Shown: positions 13,101 through 28,100 of the stretch, one piece after another
Layout: the number at the start of each line of letters is the position of its first letter
How positions within the stretch are numbered: the stretch's first letter is position 1
NCBI RefSeq assembly: GCF_023101765.2
Contig: NC_064239.1
Coordinates: 868,001 to 932,000, forward strand
DNA from: Spodoptera frugiperda
Taxonomy: Eukaryota; Arthropoda; Insecta; Lepidoptera; Noctuidae
Direction of reading: 5' to 3'
Length of the DNA stretch: 64,000 bases
Made by a program: the position numbers and the translations under genes
Notes under the pieces: model-generated
What the model was told of the DNA's origin: nothing
What the model saw: the letters and a program-made list of their open reading frames with translations, nothing else
Databases searched by the model: none

Positions 13101-16100
13101 TTAAAAGTGGACAGAAATAAGTTTTTTTATTTTTATTTTAACGTCGATAAGTCTGTGTTTGGCCACCAATCCAACACCAACAACGTTTGTGATAAACTTG
13201 AAAGTATATGATATACAATTAAAGGGGAAATTTTAAAAGACCCTAAACTGATTACCTCCTTTAAGTGGTTTTAAAAACAAGATTACAGAAAAACACGTAA
13301 CACTAACAGCAGGGAATTGTGTGTGTAAGTGCGGACAAGTGAACGAAGGGAAGCCTTTGAAGTGGGCATGAAGAATAGTTACTACGTCAGCTCGACTCCG
13401 TCATTGTGTTACTAATTGTATGCAAACGGAAGAAACTGTAGTGTTGGCAATAACTCCCATTATACATGCTGATGAATCTCCGCTAGTTACTCAGGTTCCC
13501 TTTTGTGTTGATGTGACATAATGGTTTAGTGGGGTTTCGTCTCGTACTTTAGTTAAGTTTCTAGCAAATAATAATGATAAAACTTTCTCGATGAACTATG
13601 CCAGAAAGAGTTAAAAAGCTGACGAACATTTTAGTTTGAACTATATTTTTACTGCAACGGCCTAACCATTATCACACAATGTAATAGAGGTAGCAGTATG
13701 CTGATATTTCTATTTATACCATTCAAATTAAGAGCAGATAGGAACAGAAGCCCAAAATTTCAAATGTGTTCTTTAACAAATTGGACACTACGATCATAAA
13801 CCTACGTAACGACACCAAAAAACAATGCTTCTATATTGTTAATTTGTGTTATTAAAAGCCGGTCTTGAAGTGTTTGACGCAAACGCTATAACGGTAGAAG
13901 GAATTACTTAGAACATAATTATAGGATTAGACGTAAGTACCAGGTAATTTCTCGCTATGAAAATTAGATTAGATGTCGAATTACCTTTGAATAAAATATT
14001 CTGTCTAGTAGAGCACCCAATTATTGTAATAGACCTAATCGAAGTAATTGGAACACTTTATACAATAGTCAGTTTCTGATTTTTTGTTCGAATTGATGAG
14101 TTTTATCACATCGATATCATTGAAGCGGCAAATGTTAACGATCTTTCGGATTGTTTACTGAGTACCTACTGAGGTATTGGAATTTGAACTCTATTGTTAA
14201 ACAAATTGTACCGACGATTCGTCTACCGTAGTTAATCAAAGTTTTTATTCTTTGCACAGAGCTTCGAGAATATTATTAATGATTAAACATAGTAACTTTA
14301 ATGTTTGGCTATTTTCCAGCATTTTTTTCAACCAACTCGCATTGTACACTATATCATTAATTTTACACGCACATACGAGGACATGCTTGACGCTAAATTA
14401 GTCCTTACCCTTCCTCCTAAATAGGGCTCATTTTCATGCAAAACACGTTTCCCTTAATTAAAATTCTACACCAGAATACTCTTTTAAAACACGCGTACTA
14501 CTCGTAAAATTATTATAGAGGTTATCTTATAATAAAATCTTGCTAAAAAAACTTTTAATCAAGATTTTTACTGAGTAACTGCTCATTAATTTATCTTGTC
14601 TTATTCTTAGTAATTAGTGTTAAGTAATTTGGAGATTTCGTCGAAATTTTACTGGCTATTGTTTAAGACAACTGGTATGTTTGATAACATAACTATAACA
14701 TTTTTATTGACTACCTCATTACGTAAATGTAGTGGTTGTTTTACAATGACTATATTTTTATAATAACTATCATAAGACATACTAAATTAACTAAATCACG
14801 ATTCACACACGTAAATCATTCTGCTAATGATGAGGAGTCCCTCTGTGACTACTAGAGCTTTTCTCCATTAATTTACGTGAGTAAACCGCCATTCTTTTGT
14901 TAATACAATAACCTTGATTTCCGATTCCCTAGTCAATTTATTTAAAAATGGATGGCTCAATCTGCCTCTCAAGCAACCTAAACCATTTAGGTTAAGATGA
15001 AAGCAATTTTGTATACAACTGATGTATGTATGAAACGTCCTAGATCTAAAAAGTAGATCACACATCAATTTCCATTTCTTCGTACCACTTAAATAATAAA
15101 TTCTGGACGTTTTGCAAATAAAGGCTATCGATAACATATATATTATATTATTTGTCTATCAAACTATGAATAATTCTCGCCTTGAACCTGTGGTCGACCC
15201 AAAAAAACATGGGCTTAGCAACAAACGAGCCATCCATTATTTATTATATGTTTTGATCTAGCTAATAAAATACATTACATGTCTAAATGACGTAGTTTTT
15301 CAACTTTTTGTTCCTAGCAAAAAGTTTTGGGTCCTTTTTTGCTAAGACAAAGTCTACAACAGTGAAGTTTTGGGGATGCCTTATTGAATTTAGATTGTCT
15401 AGAATTCTCTGGGTCTGTCTAGCTGTTTTATATTTTTGGGATGGCTTACCCTTTTGGATTGTTCAGAAAGCCGAGTATCTAATAAATGTTGCTTCTTGGG
15501 TTTTGTAAATAGGGATGTATTTTTTTTTCATATTCTTTGGTTACTTACTTTTTTTTAGCTTGTGTAATCAGCACGCAATATTAAACAATTTTAATAGCCG
15601 CTTTAACGAGAATGTTTATCTGACTGTCGGCTTTATTCACTAAGACTATGGATGCTGCAAAATGGTTATCGATCCATGGACCAACCGCAACAAGCACAGC
15701 TTAACCTTTAAATCATTTAGCCTACGCAGCTGTAACTTCACTACAAACTCCTACGGTAAGCTACGAAATTAATTTGAATTTACAAACCAAAACGCGCTTG
15801 AACTTGACCCGCGTCCCCAACTTTATGGTTCATCGAAATTTATGCCCCGTTCCATCCTAAAATTATTTCTAAAATATTTTTTGGGATACAACTGGGACCA
15901 TTACATAACCTAGATACAAGATACAGTCCCTTCCATTTTCATTTATGTATTTAGAAAGTTATAAGTAAAGCGAAATTGGGTTTGCCTTTTCCAGACTCCT
16001 CTGGATTATTATTCTCCAGCGGTCCCTCGACTTCAAATTCCCAAAAGTCTATGTCAGTATTTATAAAGATAATTTAAGTAATAAATCGTTGTTGATCCTT

Positions 16101-19100
16101 TCATATTTTTCACTAAAGAATGTTTAACGTCAAAACCATTATTGTGATTTTTAGGAACGATAAGCTTTAATGTTTGGTCATCAATTAGGTTTTCGACATC
16201 ACCTATCATTTATTAGATATTATCATCGTTGTGTTAGCTTTTTCTAACTTGTATACTTTTCGTTTTTATAAACAGTTTGTTCAAGCACGTATCAATTAGC
16301 TTAATTATCAGTTTGAAAAGAGATATTTACCCCAACAACTGTCCATTATTGAGCTGTTCTGAGTATGGTGGTGACTTGACCTGGGCGAAGGTCACTTTGT
16401 CGTTCAGTTCTCCACGGCTCCCGCGACCCATTAGCGGCAGGTGGATCTGGGTGCCTTTCGACTCCATCTTTAGGCCAGACGTCATCGCTGCATTGACATC
16501 GTGTGATATTGGGCCCTGGAATTAAAGAAAATTTAAATTTAGCATTATGATACATTTTCAAACATACTTTCGACTTTATTTCGTTATATCGTATCGTATC
16601 AAATCGATATTTCTAATCCAAAGCCTTAGGTCGATAAAATAGTGAAATTCATTTCCTGACTACCATTTTAACCCTAACAAGCCCTAACAATTTTGATTAT
16701 GACGACGATAATACACAATATATTTTCACTGACTACACTCATTACCTAAGAAAATAAATCAATTCAATTACAACGTTAATAAATCTTCAACCAGACTCGC
16801 GCACGTCAGTAAAGAAAGTGACAATAAATATAAAATTGATTAAAGGCTTAGAAACAGATAATATCAATGAAAGTAATAAAGCAAGAGAAAATAAAATAAA
16901 TCGTGGCCGTGCAGCAGCAATCGAAGTGAAAACACCAGTCACAACATTAGATAGATAACTCTGTCAGTCAAAATGAAGAAGATTGATTCAAATTAAATGT
17001 CAAAACAGCTGATAGTTGCAAAGAAACCGTAAATGAACAACATAAATATCAGTGAAACGTAGAAAGTCTAAAACGATCTTCAGAATAAATTGAAAAATCC
17101 AATTTATGTGGCTATTTTGCTAAAAGCACAAAATACGTTTTAAATTCACAGTAAATTATGTTCCACAATTCTCTCCCCTGGGGCTAATTAGTCACAATTA
17201 GGGTCTCTATTAAAACAGATTTCATTTGTCACAAATATAAATTAATAGCTTAACGTTGCTATAATTTTCGAGATCTTTTAGCTTATTCATTCTGTGTCCA
17301 ATTTAAAGAATAATTCAAGACAATATTGCCTTTGGAACTAACGACCATACTCCACCTTTCACAAATAAGCCCATAAAATATTAGCAGTTCCGTTCCCAGA
17401 ATAGAACAAAAATAGGAAATATGACGCAAGTTGTTATACGTATGGGAGTAACAATGACCACGACATTCGTCGGCTTGTTCGTGGGACGATTATCGACTTT
17501 CTTCTAAATGACGTCACTACAACAACGGAATTGCAATACAATATGGATTAGAACAGCGGAACTTGATTGTGAATGATTGTCGGGATACCAGTGACGGTTG
17601 CATTTTTATATAGCGAAAGATATATTTCTCCGATGACATTTTGAAAGATCTTTGTCCAGTACAAATGTCAAGATACAAAAAGTTAAGAACCAATCTAACA
17701 CGATGATGATGTAAGTTAATAAAAAGGTGAGATTAAACAATCGTTATTAATTCAGTTCACGGAACCACTAGCAAGAATATCGATCGGGAGATAAGCTACA
17801 ACGTTGAATACGTAATTAGATCTAGATTACAGTGGTAATGTTCTATCTAATTTAGTGAACTACGACAGAACACAAAACCTATATTATTATCTTCACCAGT
17901 ACCTACTTCATGAATAAATTTATATTTAACATTGTCTTTGGGAACAAGTCTTAGTACATTCAGTACACTAAGTTCCGCATCACTGACTTCATTTTCTACC
18001 TCTCAGTTAGGTCCTAAAATATTTAAGTAACACCGACGCTTGCTCGCTGGCTATTTCGGTCACGGAAAAATGTATTACGCTATTTGTGTTACGACCAACT
18101 AATGAAAATTCTTCTGTTTACCATTCTACTGCTTCCAGTCGTTCATAAATTAGTTCTGTATATATTGGAGTCAAGATAATGCATTTATTTGTTTAACAAT
18201 TGCTGGTATAAAGTACAGTCGGTTTGCTACCAACGTGTACTCAAAGTAACGAATCTTTGATGGTACGCGTCAAGGCCGCATGAGTGCGCATGTACCTACT
18301 TACTGTGTATCTACGTCATTCAGTATACAGCCTGTTATTACTTAATTAAAGTGACTTATACCATGAAGTTTTGCTGTATTAGGTTGACGGTCACGATACA
18401 CTACATTTGGTGTTAGTGGAAAAAATCACATAACGTCTTTAGCACTTTGGTCTGCTATAAAAACTTCTACCGGTTTTAGAATATTACTAATTTTAGCTAT
18501 GTTTGATAAGTTTATAAATTCATATTGTTGTTCTCACGGATATTGTTCTTCTCGAATCTACTAATGTAAATTATTGTAATCACCTTATCTAGAGGTCTGA
18601 CTTCAAGCTAGAAATAGTGATCAAGATTAAGATTGGTAACAGATATTTAGAACTTCACACCCAGATTAGTAAGTCTTCTAACAAGCAAGTCATCCATATC
18701 CAGTGTAAAAGGAAAATCTATAAAATTTCCTGCTATCATGTATGGATATTCAATGAAACTGTCTAAGTGTCTAGTGTGGACGCGTTTAGTATTCATAACA
18801 CGATGCAAGGTGACGCTCGACTGAGTTTGAAAAACAATGTCGATCAATCAACTTTTATGATCCCATCCACTATCGCTAGAGATTGTTCCTTTGGACTTTT
18901 ATTGCTTTATTGTGTGAACGTATCATGTCAGTAAAGGGGTGATATTCTAGAAATATTTGATTTTATCAAAATTTCTGAAACTTTAATCAATTTTAGCTTG
19001 GCCCATTAATTCGTTAGAGATCCAATCCGATTGAGCTCAAGTTCTACAGCAACGCCCTTCGCTGAGATTTATGTTTTAGCCGAGGATTATAAAATATCGA

Positions 19101-22100
19101 TAGAATACTGATACTTCGTTTCGCGTAAGTAAATTTTAAGTTAGTACCTTATTTAAGCTATATACTCTTCCCAAAGTATCGATCTCTGAAGAAAAACGAG
19201 CAAGAAACTCCATGGCTACTATTTTTCCCTCAAGGCCACTCTTATAGCGCCATTAACAAGATGGCATTGCCAAAAAAACGGTTTGATAAACGTGAGTACA
19301 TTTAGTAATGGACCTGTTTCAAGTATCAAAGTTGTTATTAAGCTGCTGTCGTCACATCTATCTGTTAGGTCACTTCCTTATTCGCCATTTGTACACGAAA
19401 TTATTTGTTTAAACTATTAAATATTTTTATCTTCGTAGGTTTTATAATTCGTTATGTAGAATATATAACTTTTTATGCTCATAGTTTAAAATCTAAATTT
19501 TTCATGAGCATTTAGCTAAATTAAAGATTCGAATTCTAGGTAGACTGGTTTAAAATGTTTTTTTTTTACTGTATAGACTATTGTATAAAAATATCTTTAA
19601 TTTAATGTAAAAAAACTAGCTCCTAAATATCAAACATAATTTACAAATCACAGTATTATTTACCAATCAAGGTTTTTTTATTTGTCACGTTGTAAACAAA
19701 CCAGTTTTCTGGACTTCAAATCACAAAAGACTGCATCGTTGATGAGTAAATTCAAGGCTTTGATATTATTAATAATCGAAACAAAAGATTCTCAATAAAC
19801 TTAGAAAATTTTATCTTGACTCTTTCATGTGACAAGGTTCTAACAGTTTTAATCACTTTCTCACAAACAGAACCTTTGATAAATAAGTGTGAAAAGGAAG
19901 CACCCTTTACAAGTAATCTCTGTTAAGATAAACACAGTAAAAAAGCGATTAGGGCCAAAACATTCGTCCTACTACTAGCCTCGTGAAAAATCAATAAATT
20001 TATCTATTTAGTCTACGATAAAAATGTGTGAAAATTACTTTTTCCAATGATGTTACTGCCAAAATGATTTAATAATATGAATGAAAGAAAATCCAATCAT
20101 ATTGATTAAGTAAACTACAAGTAATAAACTATATTTGTGTTCAAACCTCGAACAGGGCGGTTTTTAGTCAGTAAGAGTCTGACACTCCATGCAAACATTA
20201 ATGATTTAGAAAATCTATGAACCCTTACGGGAACCTATATAAACTTTCTGACTTCTCATTTGCCCTATAACGCATTAGAAACTAATCAAATAACCTAAAA
20301 CTAATTAACATGATTATCACACGTGGAGACTAGACAAAGACATTGTACAAGCCTGTAGGTGTAGGTACACAGCTGTGTTTCATAGGATTACACTGATAAT
20401 TATCGTTTTGCGTAACAAATTACAAAATTCTATGATAAATTTTCGGTACCTATTGACCAAAGTTATGCATACATACGTGTTATATCCAAAAGTGTTTAGT
20501 GTACATTGTATTTTCTTCTGATATAATGTTAAACTGTTAATCTTATACATACAATATACCTAGTTACAGAAAAAACGGTCAAATTAAAAATTAAACTTTT
20601 ACTCTGAATTTTCTTCTCTCTCTTTCTCCCTTCTGAATTGTTCTAACGTAAAATGGTTAAAAAAAGGATTTTAATTATAATTGAACATGTTTTTTCAATC
20701 AGGCTTTAGAAATGTAGGCATGTTTTTAGCAGAAACTCCTTCTTTGTAAACCGGACTTGACATTAAGAGGACTGCTAGACATATATGAGAGGCGAACATA
20801 AGTATGCTTCATGTAATGTAACCAGGTTGATAACAGGCAAAACGTAAAGTATTATTTTATGTAAAATCTGTCACATAACATATTCACACTGAAGGAAATG
20901 AAACTAGGAGAAAGAATAAATTCAAAATATTTAACTTCTTCGAATAGATGTAGTAATTCCATTCATAAAAAAGAAACTAAAAAGAAAATAAAATTAACCA
21001 AAAAAATATTTATCAAAACGTAATTTAATTTACAACATCCTATGAACCAAAACTTATAATAAATATCCATTAATTGACAAACATGACATCCACCATAATT
21101 ATAATAAGGTAACATAAATCAAAATTGACATTAATATTAACGATAGTTTCATTAAAATCTTGTTTATTGGTACGATAAATTTTAACTGCAGGAGTATGCC
21201 ATATATCAGATAAGGCTATCATACAAATCTCGTCTTTGTTTGTAGTCTGATAAGGTCCTTAATTGCTAAGGTTACCCTGATTTCAGATTTATGAAAGGCT
21301 TCCTTTTTGCTCTAGGCAATTTAAATGTGAATTAGACTGTAGTTAATGACCTTATCGAGGTAAATGGCTACAGTCTTAATAATGTTGTTTATGATGAACG
21401 TGAATTGTGGTCTATATGCAGAAACAGATGATTACAGATAAGTATGCGATGTTGAAATTGATAAGGATGATGTTTAAGAAAGAGATAGAAAGATATATTT
21501 TGTCACGCCTTTTCTATCCCAAAAACAATAGGCAGCTGTGCACATTACGTCACATAATACCAATACAATGTACACCAATTCTTCACTATTTGTGTTATAA
21601 GTCCCGTTTAATAGGGGGTGAGCTCATTGCGATTTACTTGGGCACAATTCCAGACTCCGTGCTGCTACTAAGCAATTTTCAAAAAACCGAAAAAAGTCTA
21701 GTAATACCTTATCCGGCAAATCGCACTTGTAACACAACCAACGAGGCAGTGATATATTTTAAAAGTTTATTTAATGCACATGGAACAGGAAATAACGAAA
21801 AAACCAATGACCAATCATTTCTAGATAGTGAAAAAAATAATCAGGTTAATAAAACAAGCTTTGTAATTTTAATTAAATGCAACATGTTATTTTAAAATCT
21901 ACATTGCATATATTAAAGACTTAATATACATATTTACGAATCTTTAACTCAAGCTTGGTGACTAAGATAACGTTATAGGTAAACATGTTGAGATGAATAT
22001 CAAACAATTAATTAGCATGCAGCACGTACAGTTACGTAAGTAATCATTAGATAATAGAACTCATTGATATTAGATCACTCGTAGATAATAATGATTCACA

Positions 22101-25100
22101 GTATGTTGATGAAGGAAATAAAAATTTAGAAGCAAAACCAACGCTGACAATGAATGATATAAAATCTGATGGACCAATTTTCCTCAAAGCTAAACAAGAA
22201 GAATTAAACAAAACTAAACCAGAAATTGTAAACAAAAATGTTTTAACCGCAGAATTTAAGACAGTCCCATTTAGTATTCAAAACTCTGCAGATGTTTCAT
22301 CAGTTGAAAAGTTTACTAGAGCTAAAATACCGTGAACAACTCCAGTACATATGTATTGTACTGCAGTATAATAACTTCATACAGACAGTTTTGTTAGACA
22401 GTGAAAAGTGTTCTCTGATAAACTAGAGCTTGTGAATTCACTAGCAGATTAATAAACTCTCATTTTTGTCTTTCACCTTGATACAGAATTAGCTCGACCG
22501 CGTGATACCGTGCGTTTACCACATTTCTATTAAATATTAACAGATTCTTTGAAACAGTTAAATACTATGATAATAATAAAAGATCGCGATAGTTTTTACC
22601 AAATGTCAAAAACCTATAAATGCAATCGCCAGCAGGAGGCCCAAAATATAGCTACTGCATTACAGAGTATATAAAACTGAGATGAATTCGTTAAATAATC
22701 TGGAGTAACAAGTAAAGAAAAAAATGTCATATATTCGATGTTTTTTTGGAAATTCTTTTGTCGTGGTCAAACAAAAAATCAAATTTAATTTCGTTTGAGA
22801 ATAACCAATCTAGTTCCCACTGACACCTACGTTGAGAATAACCAACACACTTTATATTCTCTGCTACATTCCTCTATCTATCTAGCACAATCCCTGTGGG
22901 ACGCAGGTACTCACTGAACCAGCCCAATCCTAACCTTTGTCAAAAATTCAGAGCTTGTGCCTCTCTCGAATCGAACCAATCTTGGAACTTTACTTGTATA
23001 TATAGGTATATACGCACTATACATGTTTAGTTCCCTCCCTCTTTTTAATATTTTCTTGTTATCTTCGACAAATTTTTTTTCAAAAATATATTAATTACTA
23101 GCTTCTGCCAGCGGGTCCACCCGCGTTCCCGTGGTATAAAAAGTATTCTATCATCCAAGTCAGCTCATGTCCTGTCTGTATACCTTTCATCAAAATTCGT
23201 TCTGTAGTTTTAGAGTAATTGGTTGGCAGACAAACCTTTAAACATCTAAACAAACAAACTTTCACATTTATAATATTAGTGTAGTTCTCTTATGGCATCA
23301 ATGTTATGTACATGTACAACATCTTTGTCATCATCATCATTCACAGCTGATTCTTCAATTACTATTTCAACACTATTATCACTTTATTATTTTACGTCAT
23401 TATGTTTGCACTACATTCATATCAAAATATATACCATCTTTTCCATACTTAGTACCATTATTTGATCGCAGGTATCATCAATCTCAAGAACCAACTTGAT
23501 TGCTATAATAATATCTCTCAGACCCGCCTATCGCTTGACGACCTTCCTTAATATTTGTTTTTATTTCTTTGCTCCTTATAACTTCTGTTGTAGACTTCAA
23601 TACGATAGATTTATTTTCATGTTTTTCTCATTTATTTTAAACAAACATTTTTATGAATCTGTGTCATATACACATGTTTACAAACATTAGTCTCAGATAA
23701 ATATTCTCAAGAACTGTTTACGGATGACGGGGATTTTCTCAAAGACATCAAAAAATATTCAGACACGTCTTCGTTAGTATTCTATACTTTCTTTTCATTT
23801 GAGTAGATAAAGTACTAAGATAAAATAATATTACGTTTTCTTATAGATAGTAAAATATTAATAAAATGTGTAATGTTTGACCCGGAGCTGCGGACTTCCT
23901 AGCGATTTATGGGGGCTCCAGCTCGAAAAGCAAGAGTAGGAACGGGGTGGATTTTATTCAGTAAGAGTTTGACTCTACTTAACCTCTTGCCTCACCCAAG
24001 ACGGGAAAAGTCATTCAATGATTTTCTCCCCTCAACAAAAAATGACCAACGTTATACTTCACAAATTCCGGTCTCCTAATAGCTTCCACTTATACGTTCC
24101 AGGAATTTTCTATTCACATCCATCTTATTAATAACAATCTTAATATTTCGATAATTTAATAAGTATAAATGAAAACAAAATTACATAAGGAAATTATTAA
24201 TATTTACTTAACGTTTATTAACTTTTTCTGAGAAAAATGTACTTTGATTATAAATAGAAAATACGAGATGAATAACGTCTCGTTTAATTTAATTTTCGAT
24301 TGACACAAATGAAAAACGTTTTTCAATAAGCAAGAAGTAATTACTTTTTAAATCACAAGTTTTTTTTATAAAGTAACGTTTAGAGTGCTTTTCCTCCAAT
24401 GATGGGCTATGCTATACTGCTGTCGATGCGTTTGACTTCCACCAATCATACTAATATTCATTGGTACACATTGAAACGGACTAAGCTAAGCTATGTTTTT
24501 TATGTGAAAAGATGCGTGCTATGGATAGCTTCCCATTGATACATCGCATATTCGAGCTGCACATCTTACTCGCTCAGCTACATAGCTTAGTATCAGTGGA
24601 AACAGTCATATAGTTTCACAGCTTAGATTACATCTTCGTAGCACATTTCTGGTAGAAAAGCACCCTTAATAAGGTTTTTCTGGACAATTACAATAGTAAC
24701 AAAATATAATTACAAGCATTTTTACTTCGATTTTCCTTTTTCTCATTACCTACTTCTCAAAGATTTAAAACTTGTATCCTCATGAATAGAACTGGCCATT
24801 CCCTTATTGATCGTGAATGGTCTCACTGACCTACATTTCAGGAATATTGCCTGAAACACTCCCCATGTTTTTCATGACTCATTGCAGTAACAAACAATAC
24901 AGACGAAACGAAACGAAACGAAAAACATTTTTGTTTTTTGAAAACATTGATATAAAGGAACAACACACCGAATATACATAGGTATGTGTTAAGCTTTTTT
25001 GTGTGTATTTTATTGGTCTACTCACTAATAAAATTAATATTGTCCTTCTATGACATCTATGTTCAGTAATAAATATCTTGCGAATGACTGATGTGGTGAT

Positions 25101-28100
25101 GATCATACCTATACATATCTGGTCCTTATTGCATAAGGTTGGAACCAAGTTCTAATAAAATTCGGATGTACATTATAATGCTCAAGTCTTACCCTTAACA
25201 TTAAGTAAAACAGGATTACAAATTTCGAGGCACGTGTAATATTATTGGATTAGAACGTAATGGGCATATTTTAAGGCGAAATGTGACGTAAGGTTATTTA
25301 AAACGTCAGTCGAGTGATACCCTTAAATAAGATTTAAGGAATGTGGAAGTTATTGTTGTTTTTCATGAATTTTGTTTGAAATACTTATACTTCTTCCACA
25401 AAACTATTTACTTAAAAATCCACTAAATGTAAAAAAAAATCAATTAAATATATTGAGGAATCTCCAAAATGTTATTAACGTAAGCAATCAAGAAATTATT
25501 GTTGTTAATTATGATTATAAAATATAATGCTATATTGTTATCAAAATAATCTTCGACCCAACACATGTTGATAACCGATATGATAAATCGGTCAATAGGT
25601 ATTTTAAAATTTGCATATAATATAGTATTATGATAACAACATTTTAGATTTAAACATTATACGGATTAATAAAAAAAATCCGCGATATATTAATTAAATG
25701 ATAAATTCATTTCACTAAAATGTTGAATGAAATTAAATGATTAAATAAATTTTTAGCTAAATCATAAATTCATTTTACTAAAATATAGAATGATATTGTT
25801 ATTATTTTAACTGATTGATAAATTCATTTCACTAAAATGTTGAATGAAATTCAATAAAACGATTAATTTGTTTAACAGAATGATAAATGCAGTGTAATAA
25901 AATGTCGTATAAATTAAACATTAATTAAATTGGAGTATAAATATATGTGGAGTATAAAAAGAAAAAAAAATGCAACAATAATGACCGTGTCATTGCTCTT
26001 TACTGACATACTTCGCATGTAAATAAACAGTTATGTACTCATGTGATGAGACAAAATACAGTTTTCCCGTTAACTTTTTTGACCTAAACTGTAATACAAT
26101 GGCTATGCAACGTTTTTACTGGTTTCAGTTGAAAAATAACAATTGAATTGTGTTGCGTTCTGAATATACTTCTGACTGTACATATATCAATAGAAAACTG
26201 CAAATAATTATTAAGTCTTTAATACGTTGGAGAAATGTTTGAGCTTTAAGATTAATCACCACGCTTACTCAATGCCGGCTGGCGATTTCAAACTTATAAC
26301 TAAAAATTTTAAGCCCAGGTTCCCTCACGATTTTTCCTTCACCATTTTTCAATGGTGTCTAAGTAATCTTAGATAGTACATATAACTAGGAAAAAGTATC
26401 ATTGGTACTTGCTGTTGGTTGCTATTTCAGTATTATCTCAAAAAATCCTTCAAAATAAAATACTCTCTATCTAAAAACCTCTACTGGAACATTAATTGTT
26501 TTTATCGATGGATACAAAATGATGTGACTACTACAAAAGTTTAAATGGGTAAGCACTTTAGTTAAATGATCATCAAGCTAAAAAATCTATTAAGGTCAGA
26601 AGACATTGAGCCCAATGTTCAATTATTGTTGCCAGAATCGTTTTATCTTAACTCGATTCGATTGATCTAATAAGTGTCAATGAACCCAGGCTCTTGGATG
26701 AAAAGTTATTTCAGTTCATTGAACGAAATATCATACTTTATACAGATTATGGTAGCCTAGTACTTAAGTCAGTTATTTACATTACTATCAGAAATATAGA
26801 ACACTAGCTTCTGCCAGCGGCTTCACCCGCATTTCTATGGGATAAAAAGTAGCCTATGTGTTATTCTAGACTATAATCTACCCCTGTTCCAAATTTCATC
26901 TCTATCCCTACAGCCGTTTTGACGTGAAGGAGTAACAAACAAACAAAATTTCGCATTTATAGTAACCGTAGGAAAGGCAGAAAAATCTTTAATCAAAATT
27001 TTGAAGAATTTTGGAATAAAGAAAATAAGATCACCAGATAGAAACACCGCCAGCCAGTGAAACAAAAAATAATCAAAAATATTTAGCTCCAAAAATTGCT
27101 AAAGGAATTATGAGAGTCAGAAGCTATCAATCATTCACTCAAGTCGGAGTAAAATGAAGAAAAATGGGTTCAAAATTGTCATCACTCATCTGGAAGTCGT
27201 AATCCTGATTTAGCCATGCTAAAAATAAAAATTATTATGTTCCAAATAACTGGAACGAATTCGGACAGAAATATTAAAACTCTTCTTCAATTTGTGGGCG
27301 TTAATAATGTCAATGGTAGTTATAAAAAAGATTCCTATGAAAGTTTTGGTATAAATTCATAATATTAAATGAAAAATAATTATTTACTTCCCACATAAGC
27401 AAGCCGATTAACATTTTTACAACATAACAGACGTCATTGTAGAAAATGAGATAAAAGATAAAATAAAACTAAATTTTAGTAATGTCAGTAGTCAATATAG
27501 AAATATTTTCCAACGGTAAGAAATTCTCTTTGTATAAACTTTAACGTAAAACAGAAATCATAAAAAAATAAAGACAGACACGTGTAAACTACAGTGTAAC
27601 TCACATCAATAAAAACACTGGAATAGCTATTTATAAACCTCAGCCATAAGCAGTAATACAAAGAAAGTACAATAAAGAAAGTGATTGAAAGAAAACGACT
27701 TTAAAGTCCAAGATTTAGGTCATATTGTTCAAGGAACCGTTAAAAAGCTGTTACTCCAGTTAGAAAATAGATAAAACTGTGCTATCGTGAACTTAATGGT
27801 GCACATGTTTGCGCCATTTAAAATCTCCTCACATGTGTACTAAAACGGGGATAAAATTTCACATTTTTTTTGCATACGCGAACAAATTTTTGCAAAAGCC
27901 TTACACAGATCGAGAAATATAAAAAAATATATAAGTTATGCATAAAATTTCTACTTAACTAAATCAATAATACCGTGAATAACGATAAATATTCACTTAT
28001 TAAAACTAAACCCCACCACAGCACACTTATTAAGACGAATGAAAGCGATAACTTAGTATTGAAGTATTGGACCTACCTGCACCCAAGTTGCGCTTAAGTT

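Larger units (their letters stand above)
6810..16330 (-). other. ABCG intron 2
   Basis: A 9.5-kb intron. It holds a truncated LINE (7648-8485), a SINE-like fragment (9515-9600) and the broken reading frame at 9631-10020. The rest, including 10.1-16.3 kb, is AT-rich with no feature I can support. Confidence 0.75.
16516..28076 (-). other. ABCG intron 1 (if exon 1 is correct)
   Basis: An 11.6-kb stretch between exon 2 and the proposed exon 1. It holds a short LINE 3' fragment (19180-19260), a SINE (21500-21752), an open frame (22051-22335), Helitron-like elements (23098, 26804), a TTAA MITE (24383) and a short tandem array (25698). I see nothing supportable in 16.5-19.1 kb or 27.0-28.0 kb. Confidence 0.55.

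Noticed and set aside
21407..21895. 162-codon open frame on the plus strand
   Set aside because: Most of it is the antisense of a degenerate tRNA-headed SINE (21500-21752); the openness comes from the repeat.
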